Assembly (NCBI GenBank): GCA_965228165.1
Contig: CBDDHB010000001.1
Location: 1 to 62,053, forward strand
Length of the DNA stretch: 62,053 nt
Reading direction: 5' to 3'
Source: Oleispirillum sp965228165
GTDB taxonomy: Bacteria > Pseudomonadota > Alphaproteobacteria > Rhodospirillales > Rhodospirillaceae
The position numbers and the translations under genes are program-made. The notes under the pieces are model-generated. The model worked only from the letters and a program-made list of their open reading frames with translations. It searched no databases and had not been told where the DNA came from. This document shows, piece after piece, positions 45,302 to 55,381 of this stretch. The first letter of the stretch is position 1, and the number at the start of each line of letters is the position of its first letter.

Positions 45302-46444
45302 TCAGGCGAGGCCGAGGAGCGTCGCCGCCACCGCCTGCGCGCGCGGCGCCAGGGTGTCGAGGCGGCAGACCTCTTCCTCGGTATGCGCCTTTTCCCCCAC
45401 CGGGCCAAGGCCGCACAGGGTGGGAATTTCCATCGCCGAGGTAAAGCCGGAATCCGCGCAGCCGCCGGTGAACTCGCCGTCCACCGCAAAGCCAAGCTCT
45501 GCCGCCGCCGCGCGATAGCGCGCCAGCAGATCGGCGCTCGATGCCGCTTCCATCGGCACGCGATGCGACATCATCGTGCCGGTGGCCCGGGTTCCGGGGA
45601 CGTCCTCGGCGGCGAGAATCGCCTCGATCGCCGCGACCACCGGGGCGCGCTGCGCCTCGGCGACGATGCGCACGTCCAACTCGGCGCTGGCCCAGCTCGC
45701 CACGGTGTTGTGGCCGATGCCGCCCGCGATCACCCCGACGTTGGTGGTGATCCCGGTCGCATAGTCGGTCAGGGCGTGCAGGCGGACGATCTTGCGCGCC
45801 AGCGCCTCGACGGCGCTCCGCCCGGCCTGATGGTTGACGCCCGCGTGCGCCGCCGTTCCGGTGACGTCGATCTTCATCCAGAAGCCGCCCTTGCGCGCCG
45901 ACACCACGTTGCCTGAGGCGCGGCCCGGTTCCATGTTCAGCACCGCCCGTGCCCCCATCGCCGCCGCCTCGATGATCGGGCGGGCGGTATCGGAGCCGAT
46001 TTCCTCGTCGCCGGTGAACAGCGCCACCAGCGGGAATGGCGCGGTTCCGGTCTCGGCGAAGGCCTTCAGCACGAACGCGATCAGCACCAGGCCGGATTTC
46101 ATGTCCGCCACGCCGGGGCCGAAGGCGAGGTCGCCGTCCTTGCGGAAGGGACGCGCCGCCACCGTGCCGGTGGGGAAGACGGTGTCGCGGTGTCCCATCA
46201 TCAGCGCATGAGCGCCGCCGGGGCCGCCGACGGTGACCTTGAGAACGTCGCCGAAAGCCGCGACCGGAATCCGCTCGAAACCGACGCCGTCCCCCGCCAG
46301 GAAATCGGCCAGAACCTCCAGCACCGTGTCGTTGCCCGCCTTGTCGTGGCTGAAGCTGTCGATGTTGACCAGGGTTTCCAACAGGGCTTCCATTTCGCCC
46401 CGGCGCGGCGCCAGCCACGAGAGAACCGTATGGGAGAGTTTCAT
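45302..46444 (-). CDS. M20-family metallopeptidase (glutamate carboxypeptidase/CPG2-like)
   Basis: A 380-residue enzyme with metal ligands in MMGHRDTVFPTG, GPGVADMKSGL and TGDEEIGSD, and a lid domain around GTAAHAGVNHQAGRSA. This is the M20A carboxypeptidase pattern: removal of a C-terminal residue, often glutamate, from peptides or folate-like compounds. The ATG overlaps the previous M20 gene as ATGA. It is the last gene of the leftward transporter-peptidase operon before the glycyl radical enzyme. Confidence 0.85.
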   Translation of the reverse strand: MKLSHTVLSWLAPRRGEMEALLETLVNIDSFSHDKAGNDTVLEVLADFLAGDGVGFERIPVAAFGDVLKVTVGGPGGAHALMMGHRDTVFPTGTVAARPFRKDGDLAFGPGVADMKSGLVLIAFVLKAFAETGTAPFPLVALFTGDEEIGSDTARPIIEAAAMGARAVLNMEPGRASGNVVSARKGGFWMKIDVTGTAAHAGVNHQAGRSAVEALARKIVRLHALTDYATGITTNVGVIAGGIGHNTVASWASAELDVRIVAEAQRAPVVAAIEAILAAEDVPGTRATGTMMSHRVPMEAASSADLLARYRAAAAELGFAVDGEFTGGCADSGFTSAMEIPTLCGLGPVGEKAHTEEEVCRLDTLAPRAQAVAATLLGLA

Positions 46445-47847
46445 GATGTCTTCACCGTCTGAAGGATGCCCGGGCCGTCTTCGCCGAGGTCCCAGTACAG
46501 CCCCGCCATGATGCCGAGGGCCTCGCGCGCCACCGAGCCTAGCAGATGTTCGTCGGGCGCGTGCTGCGAACATGCCGGATAGGAATGCGGCACCCAGATC
46601 GTCGGCAGGCCGAGCACGTCGGCGAAGGCGTCGTTGGGGATCGACCCGCCGAGGTTAGGCAGCAGCGCGGGCTTCTTGCCGCTGGTGCGGGCGATCGAGG
46701 CGAGCGCCCAGCCCACCCATGGGTTCTCGGGGGCGAGGCGGGTGGCGGCGAACCCCTGCCGCGACGGGGTGACGACGAAGCCGGCGAATCCCCGATCCGC
46801 GAGGTGGGTTTCGACCGCGGCGACGAAGGTGCTGGGATCGCAGCCGACGACATAGTGCAATTGCAGGGTCGCCCGCGCCTCGGGCGGGATAGCGTTGACC
46901 GGAAGTTCCGGATTGCCCGCGACGAACGCCAGGACCTCCAAAGTGTTCCAGCCGAACACCCGTTCCTCGGTGGTCAGGCCCGGCTCGCCCCAGGATGCGT
47001 CCACTTCAGGATCGCCGGGGTTGCCGCCGACCTTCAGGTCGGCGATCGCCGCCTTGACCGACGCCGGGATCGGCGGCGGGCGCAAGCCCTCGACGAGGGT
47101 CTTGCCGTGGGCGTCGATCATGCTGGCGATGGCGGAGGCCAGGATGGTGGCCGGGTTGGCGAGCGCGCCGCCCCAGTTGCCGGAATGGTGGCCGCCATCG
47201 CGCAGCTTGAGGGTCAAATCGAAGTTGAACGCGCCGCGCGAGCCCAGGTAGACGGTCGGACGCTGGGCGGACATGCGCGGCCCGTCCGAGGCGATCAGCA
47301 GGTCGGCGGCCAGATCGTCCTTGTGGCGGTCGCAGACCTCGCGCAGGCCGGGGGAGCCGATTTCCTCGCCCATTTCCAGGACGATCTTGACGTTGAAGCC
47401 GAGCCTGCCGCCGCGCGCCGCCAGAACCGGCGTCAGCGCGGCGAGGTTGATGGCGTGCTGCCCCTTGTTGTCGGCGGTGCCGCGACCGTACCAGCGGTCG
47501 CCCTTGACCGTCACTTGCCATGGGTCGAGGTTGTCGCGCCACTGGCCCTCGTAGCCGCGCACCACGTCGCCGTGACCGTAGGTGAGGACGGTGGGGAGAT
47601 CGTCCCCCTCGTGGCGCGCGCCGATCAGGAACGGGCCGCTGCCGTCCGGCCCCTCGACGATGCGGGTGGAGAAGCCAAGGTCGCGCAGGTGCGGCATCGC
47701 CGCCTCGGTCAGATAGGCGTCGAGGGCCGGGCGGCATTCCGGCTTCTGGCTTTCGCTGGGGATCGCGACGCGGCGCTTGAGGTCGGCGAGAAAGCCGCCG
47801 TCGTCGAAATATACTTGTGCCCCGGCAATCGCGGCATCACGGCTCAT
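46441..47847 (-). CDS. M20-family dipeptidase
   Basis: A 468-residue enzyme with LTYGHGDVV, GRGTADNKGQH and EMGEEIGSPG, the metal-binding set of M20C/carnosinase-type dipeptidases, and the C-terminal NLGGSIPNDAFADVLGLP. It overlaps the OppF-like ATPase stop (ATGA) and the next M20 gene, so two hydrolases of different M20 branches are translated together behind one peptide-type importer. Confidence 0.87.
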   Translation of the reverse strand: MSRDAAIAGAQVYFDDGGFLADLKRRVAIPSESQKPECRPALDAYLTEAAMPHLRDLGFSTRIVEGPDGSGPFLIGARHEGDDLPTVLTYGHGDVVRGYEGQWRDNLDPWQVTVKGDRWYGRGTADNKGQHAINLAALTPVLAARGGRLGFNVKIVLEMGEEIGSPGLREVCDRHKDDLAADLLIASDGPRMSAQRPTVYLGSRGAFNFDLTLKLRDGGHHSGNWGGALANPATILASAIASMIDAHGKTLVEGLRPPPIPASVKAAIADLKVGGNPGDPEVDASWGEPGLTTEERVFGWNTLEVLAFVAGNPELPVNAIPPEARATLQLHYVVGCDPSTFVAAVETHLADRGFAGFVVTPSRQGFAATRLAPENPWVGWALASIARTSGKKPALLPNLGGSIPNDAFADVLGLPTIWVPHSYPACSQHAPDEHLLGSVAREALGIMAGLYWDLGEDGPGILQTVKTS

Positions 47848-48814
47848 CGGGCGCTCTTTTCCAGGGGGACGTGACAGGCGATGCCGCTTCCGGCATCGAA
47901 CGTCGGGGCTTCGGCGCGGCAGATATCGTTCGCGCGCGGGCAACGCGGGTGGAAGGCGCAGCCGGGCGGCGGCGCGATCGGGTTGGGAAACACCGCACCC
48001 AACCGGGTGTCGGGAATGCCGAGGCAGGGTTCCGGCGTCAGCACCGAGTCCAGAAGCGCGCGGGCATAGGGATGGCCCGGTCCGGCGAACAGGTCGGCGG
48101 CCCGGCGTTCCTCGACGACACGGCCGAGGTACATCACCGCCACCCGATCCGCCAAGTGCTCGACCACCGCGAGGTTGTGGCTGATGAACAGATAGGTCAG
48201 GCCGAACTCGCGCCGCAACTCCAGAAGCAGATTGAGGATTTGCGCCTGCACCGAGACGTCGAGGGCCGAGGTCGGTTCGTCGCAGATCACCACCTCGGGC
48301 CGCATCACCAGGGCGCGGGCGATCGCGACGCGCTGGCGCTGGCCGCCCGACATCTGGTTCGGCGTGCTGTCGGCGGCGCGGCGCGGCAGGCCGACGACGT
48401 CGAGAATCTCGTCCACCATGCGGTCGCGGCCCGCGCGGGTTTCGATGCCATGCACCTCAAGCGGCATGGAGACGATCTGCCGCACCGTCTTGCGCGGGTT
48501 GAGGGAGGAATAGGGGTCCTGGAAGATCGGCTGAATCCGCCGCGCCAGTTCCTTGCGCCAGTCGCCGCCGTTGACCGGCACGCCGTCCACCAGAATCCGC
48601 CCGGCGGTGGGGGCCTCCAGACCCAGCAGTATTTCGCCAGGGTGCTTTTGCCGCAACCGCTTTCGCCGACCAGGCCCAGGGTCTCTCCGCGCGCGATCTT
48701 CAGCGACACGCCATCCACAGCCTTCAGCGGCAGGCGGGGCGCGAACAGGCCCTGGCGGACCTGATAGGTCTTGGAAATGCCGTCGAGTTCGAGGATCGGG
48801 GCGACAGGGGTCAT
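47844..48814 (-). pseudogene. Peptide-type ABC transporter ATPase (OppF-like), frameshifted
   Basis: The start frame carries MTPVAPILELDGISKTYQ and Walker A GESGCGKSTLAK. The second frame continues with ILVDGVPVNGGDW, the signature MSGGQRQRVAIARAL, Walker B VVICDEPTSALD and the cysteine region PPPGCAFHPRCPRANDIC. The switch is at three A/T bases at 48632-48634; a fourth would give STLAKILLGLEAPTAG. About 323 residues if repaired. Confidence 0.85.
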
Positions 48815-49791
48815 CGGGAGTCCTCCGCATGGATGCAGCGCACCGCGCGGACGTCCGCCGGAAGGGCCATCGGAACTTCCCCGGCGCAGGCGGGTTCGAC
48901 GTGCGGGCAGCGGTTGCGGAAGACGCACCCCTCGACCCGGCCGGTCAGGCTCGGCACCAGCCCGGGGATCGAGCCCAGCGGCTCGCCCGGCGCGGTCTTG
49001 CCCGGCAGCGGGATGCAGGCCAGCAGACCTCGGGTGTAGGGATGCGCCGGTTCGGCGAACAGCGGGCCGACCGGGCCGCTTTCGACGATCTCGCCCGCGT
49101 ACATCACCGCCACCCGGTCGGCGATCCGCGCCACCACCCCCAGATCGTGGGTGATCAGCATCACCGCGATGCCGAACTCCTGCTGGATTTCCTTCAACAG
49201 CAGCAGAATCTGCGCCTGGATGGTGACGTCGAGAGCGGTGGTGGGCTCGTCGGCGATCAACAGACTGGGGTCGCACATCAGCGCCATCGCGATCATCACC
49301 CGCTGGCGCAGGCCGCCGGAAAGCTGGTGCGGATATTGCCCCATGCGACGGGCGGCGGCGCTGATGCCGACCCGTTCCAGCAGATGCACGGCGCGCCCTT
49401 CCGCCTCGGCGCGGCTGACCTTCTTGTGGCGCATCAGCGGCTCGACGAGCTGGTTGCCGATGGTGTAGGCGGGATTCAACGAGGTCATCGGCTCCTGGAA
49501 GATCATCGCCATGCGGTTGCCGCGCAGATCGCTCATCCGGCGTTCGGAAATCGTCGAAAGGTCGATCCCGTCGAATTCCAGGCGACTGGCGGTGCGCTTC
49601 AGGCGTCCGGGCAGCAGGTTCATCAAAGCCAAGGACGTCAGCGACTTTCCCGATCCGCTTTCGCCGACGATGCACAGGGTCTCGCCCCGGCGGATGTCGA
49701 AGGAGACGCCGCGCACCGCGTGCAGGGTGCGGTCGCCGAGCGGGATGTCGATGGTCAGGTTTTCGACGGTGAGCAACGGCGAATCGGTCAA
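48811..49791 (-). CDS. Peptide-type ABC transporter ATPase (OppD-like)
   Basis: A 326-residue ATPase with Walker A GESGSGKSLTS, signature LSGGLRQRVMIAMAL, Walker B LLIADEPTTALD and a C-terminal cysteine cluster (GCVFRNRCPHVEPAC). ATGA overlaps join it to the permease before it and to the partner ATPase after it. Confidence 0.92.
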   Translation of the reverse strand: MTDSPLLTVENLTIDIPLGDRTLHAVRGVSFDIRRGETLCIVGESGSGKSLTSLALMNLLPGRLKRTASRLEFDGIDLSTISERRMSDLRGNRMAMIFQEPMTSLNPAYTIGNQLVEPLMRHKKVSRAEAEGRAVHLLERVGISAAARRMGQYPHQLSGGLRQRVMIAMALMCDPSLLIADEPTTALDVTIQAQILLLLKEIQQEFGIAVMLITHDLGVVARIADRVAVMYAGEIVESGPVGPLFAEPAHPYTRGLLACIPLPGKTAPGEPLGSIPGLVPSLTGRVEGCVFRNRCPHVEPACAGEVPMALPADVRAVRCIHAEDSR

Positions 49792-50693
49792 TTGCGGTTC
49801 TCCGGCGCGGTGACGTCGCGCACGCCGTCACCCAGAAGGTTGATCGCCAAGACCAGCACCAGCAGCGCGACGCCGGGAATCACGATCACCCAGGGTTTGA
49901 AGAACATGTACGACTTGCCTTCGGCGATCATCAGCCCCCACGAAGGTTCGGGCGGCGGCACGCCGAGGCCAAGGAAGGAGAGCGTGGCCTCGAGCAGGAT
50001 GGCGTGGGCCATTTCCAGCGTCGCTACCACGATCAGGGCGTTGAGGATGTTGGGCAGGATTTCCGAGGTCACGATCCGCCAGGTGGAGCAGCCGATGCAG
50101 CGGGCGGCGGCGATATACTCGGCATGGCGTATCTGCTGGGTGGCGACGCGGGTGACCACCGCGAAGCGGTCCCACAACAGAAAGCCCAGCACCAGGACGA
50201 CGATCTTGAACGAGCCGCCCACCAGCGAGGCGACGGCGAGCGCCACCAGCACCACCGGCATCGACAGGCGGGTGGCGATCAGATAGCTGATGGCGCTGTC
50301 CACCTTGCCGCCGAAGTATCCGGCGGCCACCCCCATGGCGGTGCCGATGGCGCCCGAGATCAAGGCGGCGAGCCCGCCGATCATCAGCGAGATGCGCGCG
50401 CCGAAGATCAGCCGCGAAAGGTAGTCGCGCCCCAGCTTGTCGGTGCCGAGGACGTGATCCCAGCTTCCCTTGGCGTCCCATGCCGGGGGAATCAGGCGGC
50501 GGGCGACGTCCTGCGCATAGGGGTCGTGGGGGGCGATCAGCGGCGCGAAGATCGCGGCAAGGAGGATCAACCCGAGGACGACCGCGCCGATCAAGAAGCC
50601 GTGATGGCCGAGGGCGCGACGGGCGAACTTCGCCAGCGGCGAGACGCGCGGCAGGATCGGGGCGAGCGGGTCGGCGGCAATGGTTTCTGACAT
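49788..50693 (-). CDS. Peptide-type ABC transporter permease (DppC-like)
   Basis: A 301-residue permease with the N-terminal helix LIGAVVLGLILLAAIFAPLI, LGTDKLGRDYLSRLIFGARI, the coupling loop AEYIAAARCIGCSTWRI and the late block LSFLGLGVPPPEPSWG. The frame is intact, in contrast to its DppB-like and binding-protein partners. Confidence 0.92.
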   Translation of the reverse strand: MSETIAADPLAPILPRVSPLAKFARRALGHHGFLIGAVVLGLILLAAIFAPLIAPHDPYAQDVARRLIPPAWDAKGSWDHVLGTDKLGRDYLSRLIFGARISLMIGGLAALISGAIGTAMGVAAGYFGGKVDSAISYLIATRLSMPVVLVALAVASLVGGSFKIVVLVLGFLLWDRFAVVTRVATQQIRHAEYIAAARCIGCSTWRIVTSEILPNILNALIVVATLEMAHAILLEATLSFLGLGVPPPEPSWGLMIAEGKSYMFFKPWVIVIPGVALLVLVLAINLLGDGVRDVTAPENRN

Positions 50694-50694
50694 G

Positions 50695-51612
50695 TCAGAG
50701 GCTCCGCATGCGCGGGTCGAGCGCGGCGTTGAGAAGGTCGGCGACCAGGGTGACGGCGATGTAGATCACCGAAAGCAGCAGCACCACCGCCTGCACCACC
50801 GGATAGTCGTTGCGCGAGATCGCCTCCCACGCGAGGTGGCCGAGGCCGTGCAGCGAGAACACCGTCTCGATGACGATCGAACCGCCCAGCATGAAGCCCA
50901 ACTGCACCGCCGCGAGGCCGACCACCGGGATCACCGCGTTGCGCAAGGCGTGCTTGAACATCACCACGAAGGGATGCAGCCCCTTGGCCCGCGCGGTGCG
51001 GATATAGTCGGAGGCCAGCACGTCGAGCATGCCGTTGCGGGTCAGGCGCATGATCGCGGGCATCGCATAAGTGCCAAGGGCGATCACCGGCATCACCATG
51101 TGTTGCCAGGTTCCGGTGCCCGAGGCGGGCAGCCAGCGCAGATTGACGGCGAAGATCAGAACCAGGGTCAAGGCGAACCAGAAGCTGGGCATCGCCTGCC
51201 CGAACAACGACAGGGCCAGGGCGCAGCGGTCGATCCAGGTGTCGCGGTTGATCGCCGCGATGACCCCCAGGGGAATCGCCAGCGCCAGGGCGAAGGCGAG
51301 GGCAAGGCCGCCCAGAGCCATGGTGACGCCCAACCGCCCGGCGATCAGGGTGGTGACCTGATCCTGGAAATAGAACGACCGACCGAAATCCAGGCGCACG
51401 GCCTTCTACAGCCACTCCAGGAATTGCATGGCGATCGGCTTGTCGAGGCCGAATTCGACGCGGATGCGTTCGACCTGCTCGGCGGAGGATTCCGGACCGG
51501 CGATCGCCACCGCAAGGTCGCCCGACAGGTGCAGCAAAAAGAAACTGAACACCGCGACGGTGAAGGCGACGCCCAGTGCCACGGCGATCCGTTTCAGGGT
51601 GAAGTGCAGCAT
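50695..51612 (-). pseudogene. Peptide-type ABC transporter permease (DppB-like) with in-frame TAG
   Basis: Full-length DppB pattern of 305 codons: MLHFTLKRIAVALGVAF at the start, LDFGRSFYF, the coupling loop SDYIRTARAKGLHPFVVMFKH and VFSLHGLGHLAWEAISRNDY. A TAG at 51406-51408 lies between MQFLEWL and KAVRLDFGRS in an otherwise continuous frame. Either a point mutation or a base-call error inactivates it. It is 82 bp from the permease-binding-protein hairpin edge of its operon's first gene. Confidence 0.82.
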
Positions 51613-51626
51613 CGGCGAGCCTCCGG

Positions 51627-51655
51627 AAAAAGCCGCCCCGGTCGCCCGGGGCGGC
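51627..51655 (-). terminator. Hairpin plus T-run between binding-protein and permease genes
   Basis: On the minus strand a perfect 10-bp GC stem (51632-51641 with 51646-51655, 4-nt loop) is followed by TTTTT (51631-51627), the form of an intrinsic terminator. Located 6 bp after the binding-protein stop, it probably gives partial termination so that more binding protein than permease is made. Confidence 0.65.
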
Positions 51656-51661
51656 GACGAG

Positions 51662-53179
51662 TCATTTCCACGACGCGGCGTAGAAGCGTGGCAGTTCGTC
51701 GGGCTGGGCGGTGAACGCCAGATCCTTGGTGAAGGCGTAGTTGGCCGAGCACGAGAACAGCGGCAGGACATAGGCCTTCTCGGAGATGCGCTTCAGCGCC
51801 TTGCCGTACAGTTTCAGGCGCTTCGCCTCGTCGACGATCGAATCCGCCTCCTTCAGCCAGGCGACCACCTCCGGGTCCCTGGAGCGGTCGTCCGGGCTGC
51901 CCTTGAAGTAGTTGCCGGTGAAGGCGGAGGCGTCGTTGACCGAGTACGAACCCCAGGTGTTCAGGGTGATCGGCGCCTTGCCCGCGTGCAGTTCGCCGCG
52001 CATCGCCGGATACTTGAGGAAGTTGAGCTTGGCCTTGATGCCCACCGCCTGAAGGTAGCCGATCACCGCCTCGGCGTAATCGCGTTCGCGGTAGGCGTAG
52101 ATTTCGGTGGTGAAGCCGTTGGGGTAGCCCGCGTCCTTCAACAGCGCCTTGGCCTTGGCCGGATCGTAGGAATACTTGGCCACGGTGTTTTGTACGCAGG
52201 CGGTTTGTTCGATGAAGCAGGCGGCGTTCATCACCCGGCTGCCGCCGCGCACCAGATTGTCCACCATCGCCTTGCGATCGATCGCCATCGAGATCGCCTT
52301 GCGCACCCGTTCGTCCTTCATCGGCTTGATCGCCGGATCGTCGCTCTGCATCTCGAAGATCAGGAAGGCGACGCGCATCGTCTCGGACGAAAGCACCGAA
52401 ATCCCGGGGATCGCCTTCAGGCTGTCGGCCTGATCCGACGGCACCCGCCAGATCCAGTCGATGCCGCCGGTCATCAGTTCGGCGACGCGGCTTTCGCCGT
52501 CGGGGATGACGCGGAACTCCAGCTTGCCGATTTTCGGCGCGCCCTTCGGGCTGCCCGTCATGTAGGCGGGGTTCTTGACCATCTTCACCCCCTGGCCGGA
52601 GGCGGCGGAAACGATCTTGTAGGGGCCGGTGCCGACCGGTGCCTTGGCGAATCCCTCCAGCCCGACCTTCTCGAAATAGGCCTTGGGATAGATCGGCACG
52701 GCGGCGGCCAGGTATTCCATCGCCGCCGGGAAGGGTTCCTTCAACTTGATCCGCACGGTGTGGGCAGCGACCTTTTCGGCCCCCGCCATCTACGAGACGT
52801 TCTGCTTGGTCACCACCTTGCCTTCGGGGGAGAGGACGTAGTTGACGGTGAACGCCACGTCGTCGGCGGTCAGGGCGTCGCCGTTGTGGAACTTGACGTC
52901 GGTGCGCAGCGAGAATTCCAGGGTGGTGGGGTCCACCCACTTCCACGCGGTGGCGAGCAGCGGCACGTACTTGCCGGTGGCGTTGTCGCGCAGCACCAGT
53001 CCGTCCCACACGTGGTGCATGAGGATCACGCCCTCGCGCATGTTGTTGTGGTAGGGGCTGACGTTTTCCAGATCGCTGTCGGAGGCGTAGACCAGGGTGT
53101 CGTTGGCCTTGCCCGCGAATGCCGCGCCGGGGACGAGGCAAAGGGCAAAGACGGTGCCGAGGAGCGTGGATTTGAACAT
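51662..53179 (-). pseudogene. Peptide-type substrate-binding protein (SBP_bac_5) with in-frame TAG
   Basis: Signal peptide MFKSTLLGTVFALCLVPGAA, then the family 5 pattern (FHNGDALTADDVAFTVNYVL; GTGPYKIVSA; CSANYAFTKDLAF near the end), about 505 codons. A TAG at 52790-52792 interrupts the single frame between KQNVS and MAGAEKVAAHT. The first gene of the second peptide-type transporter operon, it diverges from the LysR-type regulator. The ligand is unknown. Confidence 0.83.
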
Positions 53180-53353
53180 GAGGGCCTGCCTGCTTGATGG
53201 GGTGACGGGCGTTATCCGCCCACGATTTAATCAACGCATACGCACTGTCCTATTTATAGGCAGATGGTGTTTGATCTTGAGGGTTCAAACAAGCATAATG
53301 TTGCGAACCGATCCTTGCCGTTTCGGCAACGATCTTCACGGGGGCGACCGGCG

Positions 53354-54259
53354 ATGCACAGCGCGGCGATGCGATATTTTCTCGAAGTCGCCCGGGCCGG
53401 ATCGATCGCCGAGGCTTCGGCGCGGCTCAACGTCGCCGCCTCGGCGATCAGTCGTCAGATCTCCGGGCTGGAGGCGGAGGTGGGCGCGACCCTGTTCGAA
53501 CGCCGCGCCCGCGGCATGGTCCTGTCCTCGGCGGGCGAACTGCTGGCCACCCACGCGCGTCGCACCCACCTCGAATCCGAGCGGGTTCTGGCGGAAATTC
53601 GCGGTCTTGCCCATTTCGGATCGGGCATCGTGCGGGTGGCGACCACCGAGGGTTTCGCCATCGACGTGATGCCGGCGGCAATCGCCGGGTTCCGCGCCAC
53701 CTATTCGGGGATTCGCTTCCGCCTCGTTGCCGCGCCGCCCGCCGATGTGGCGCGGATGGTCGCCGACGGCGAGACCGACCTCGGCCTGACCTTCAGTCTC
53801 GCGCCGATCCGCGGTATCCGAGTCGAGCGTTCGTGGCCCGCGCCGATCCTGGCGCTGATGCGCGCCGACCATCCGCTTGCGTCGCGCAAGACCCTGCGCC
53901 TCGCCGAACTCGCCGCCCACCCCCTGGCACTGCCCGACAAGGACACCACGATCCGCCAGTTGCTCGACATCTCGGCGGCCGCCGAGGCGATTCCGCTGGA
54001 ACCGGCGCTGACCAGCAATCATTTGGGAGCGCTGCGGAATTTCAGCCGCTACGGGGGAGGGATATCGCTCACCAGCCGACTGTCGGTGTCGCTGCGTTTC
54101 GTCGAGGACGGCATGGCCCTGGTGCCGATCGCCGACCCCGGCATGCAGGTGCGGCGGCTGGAATTGCAGTCCATGGCCGAACGCACCCTGCCGCAAGCGG
54201 CAGGGAGGTTCCTGGTTCATCTTTCGCAAATGGTGGAGCGCCTGCTGGCGGAATCCTGA
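53354..54259 (+). CDS. LysR-family transcriptional regulator
   Basis: A 301-residue regulator with a winged helix at the N-terminus (RYFLEVARAGSIAEASARLN; ASAISRQISGLEAEVGATLF) and a periplasmic-binding-like effector domain. I start at ATG 53354 (MHSAAMRYF); the longer version adds 30 unrelated residues. It is divergent from the binding-protein gene, with a 174-bp gap that includes an AT-rich segment near 53245, so it probably controls the transporter-peptidase-glycyl radical enzyme genes. Confidence 0.88.
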   Translation: MHSAAMRYFLEVARAGSIAEASARLNVAASAISRQISGLEAEVGATLFERRARGMVLSSAGELLATHARRTHLESERVLAEIRGLAHFGSGIVRVATTEGFAIDVMPAAIAGFRATYSGIRFRLVAAPPADVARMVADGETDLGLTFSLAPIRGIRVERSWPAPILALMRADHPLASRKTLRLAELAAHPLALPDKDTTIRQLLDISAAAEAIPLEPALTSNHLGALRNFSRYGGGISLTSRLSVSLRFVEDGMALVPIADPGMQVRRLELQSMAERTLPQAAGRFLVHLSQMVERLLAES

Positions 54260-54264
54260 CGGCA

Positions 54265-55251
54265 TCATCCCATCGCGCAGGCGCGGCTTTGGCGTTCGTT
54301 GCGCTCGGTCACCGCCGCGTCGCGCATCGCCTTCTGCCGCACCGCCACCGCCGCCAGCGCCGTGCCGCCGACGATCAGCGCCAGACCGGCGGCCAGCGGC
54401 AGGGTGATGCGCTCGCCCAGCAGAACCGACGACGACAGCATGCCGACGATCGGCACCCCCATGGTGACGTTGGTCATCGCGAAGGTGCTGATGCGGCGAC
54501 CGTATTCGGTGGAGATGACGAAGCACGCCGAGGTCGCCACCGGACCGATGTAGAGCAACAGAGCCAGCAGGTCGGGGGTCCACGTCACCCGTTCCGGCGA
54601 GCCCTCGATCCCCCAGGCGGCAAGGCCGAGCGGCACGGCGGCGAACGCCATCTGCCACGGCGTCAGTTCCAGCGGACGCGCGGTGAAGCGGTGCCGCCGC
54701 ACATGAAGGATCACCAGCGACCAGCAGATCGCCGCCAGCAGCAGGAACAGGTTGCCCTTCACCACCAGCGGATTGCCCCAGTCCATTTCCAGGGGCGAGC
54801 AGATCAGCGCCACGCCCGACATGCCGACGCAGAGCGCCAGTCCCTGCCACGCGGTGGGCCGTTGTCCGACGAGCGCCCAGGCGGCCAGCACCCCCCACAG
54901 CGGCGTGGTATAGCCGAGTATGGCGGCGCGTCCGGCGTCGGTGTATTGCATCGCGGTCAGTCCCAGGGCGGTAAACGCCATCATCTGCAAGCCGCCGATG
55001 CTGGCGAGGATCGGCCAATCGGCGCGAGGCGGCAGGCGGATCCCCCCCCGCGCCGCCACCAGCGCGAACAAACACGCGGCGCCGCTGGCGAAACGGAAGG
55101 TCGCCAGCCACAGCGGCGGCACCTCGCCCACCGCCAGCTTCATCGCCGGCCAGCTCAGGCCCCAGAACAGCACCATCGCCGCCAGCCAGGGCGCGGATTG
55201 GGCGGCGCGGAACGCAGGGGTGGACGCGGTGGGCGCGGCGATGGCGGTCAT
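54265..55251 (-). CDS. EamA/DMT-family transporter
   Basis: A 328-residue protein with ten hydrophobic helices in two EamA repeats (LFWGLSWPAMKLAVGEVPPL in the first; TNVTMGVPIVGMLSSSVLLG then ERI in the second). Many such proteins export amino acids or metabolites. It is divergent from a Lrp-family regulator across 130 bp, a common pair for amino-acid exporters. The gene is tail to tail with the LysR gene (5 bp between). Confidence 0.87.
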   Translation of the reverse strand: MTAIAAPTASTPAFRAAQSAPWLAAMVLFWGLSWPAMKLAVGEVPPLWLATFRFASGAACLFALVAARGGIRLPPRADWPILASIGGLQMMAFTALGLTAMQYTDAGRAAILGYTTPLWGVLAAWALVGQRPTAWQGLALCVGMSGVALICSPLEMDWGNPLVVKGNLFLLLAAICWSLVILHVRRHRFTARPLELTPWQMAFAAVPLGLAAWGIEGSPERVTWTPDLLALLLYIGPVATSACFVISTEYGRRISTFAMTNVTMGVPIVGMLSSSVLLGERITLPLAAGLALIVGGTALAAVAVRQKAMRDAAVTERNERQSRACAMG

Positions 55252-55381
55252 GGTCGGACTCCGAAAGGAATGAACTTCAGAGATGGTATCCCCCTCCATC
55301 GGGAATTTCCGGTCTATCTCTATTCCATAAAAGGTGATTTTCAGTATGATTAACCTGTATTCACCGTAATAGGGGATAAAC

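Noticed and set aside
27256..52792. TAG recoding (pyrrolysine or altered code)
   Set aside because: Intact genes in the same operons stop at TAG and no suppressor tRNA or pyl gene is in the window; mutation or error is simpler.
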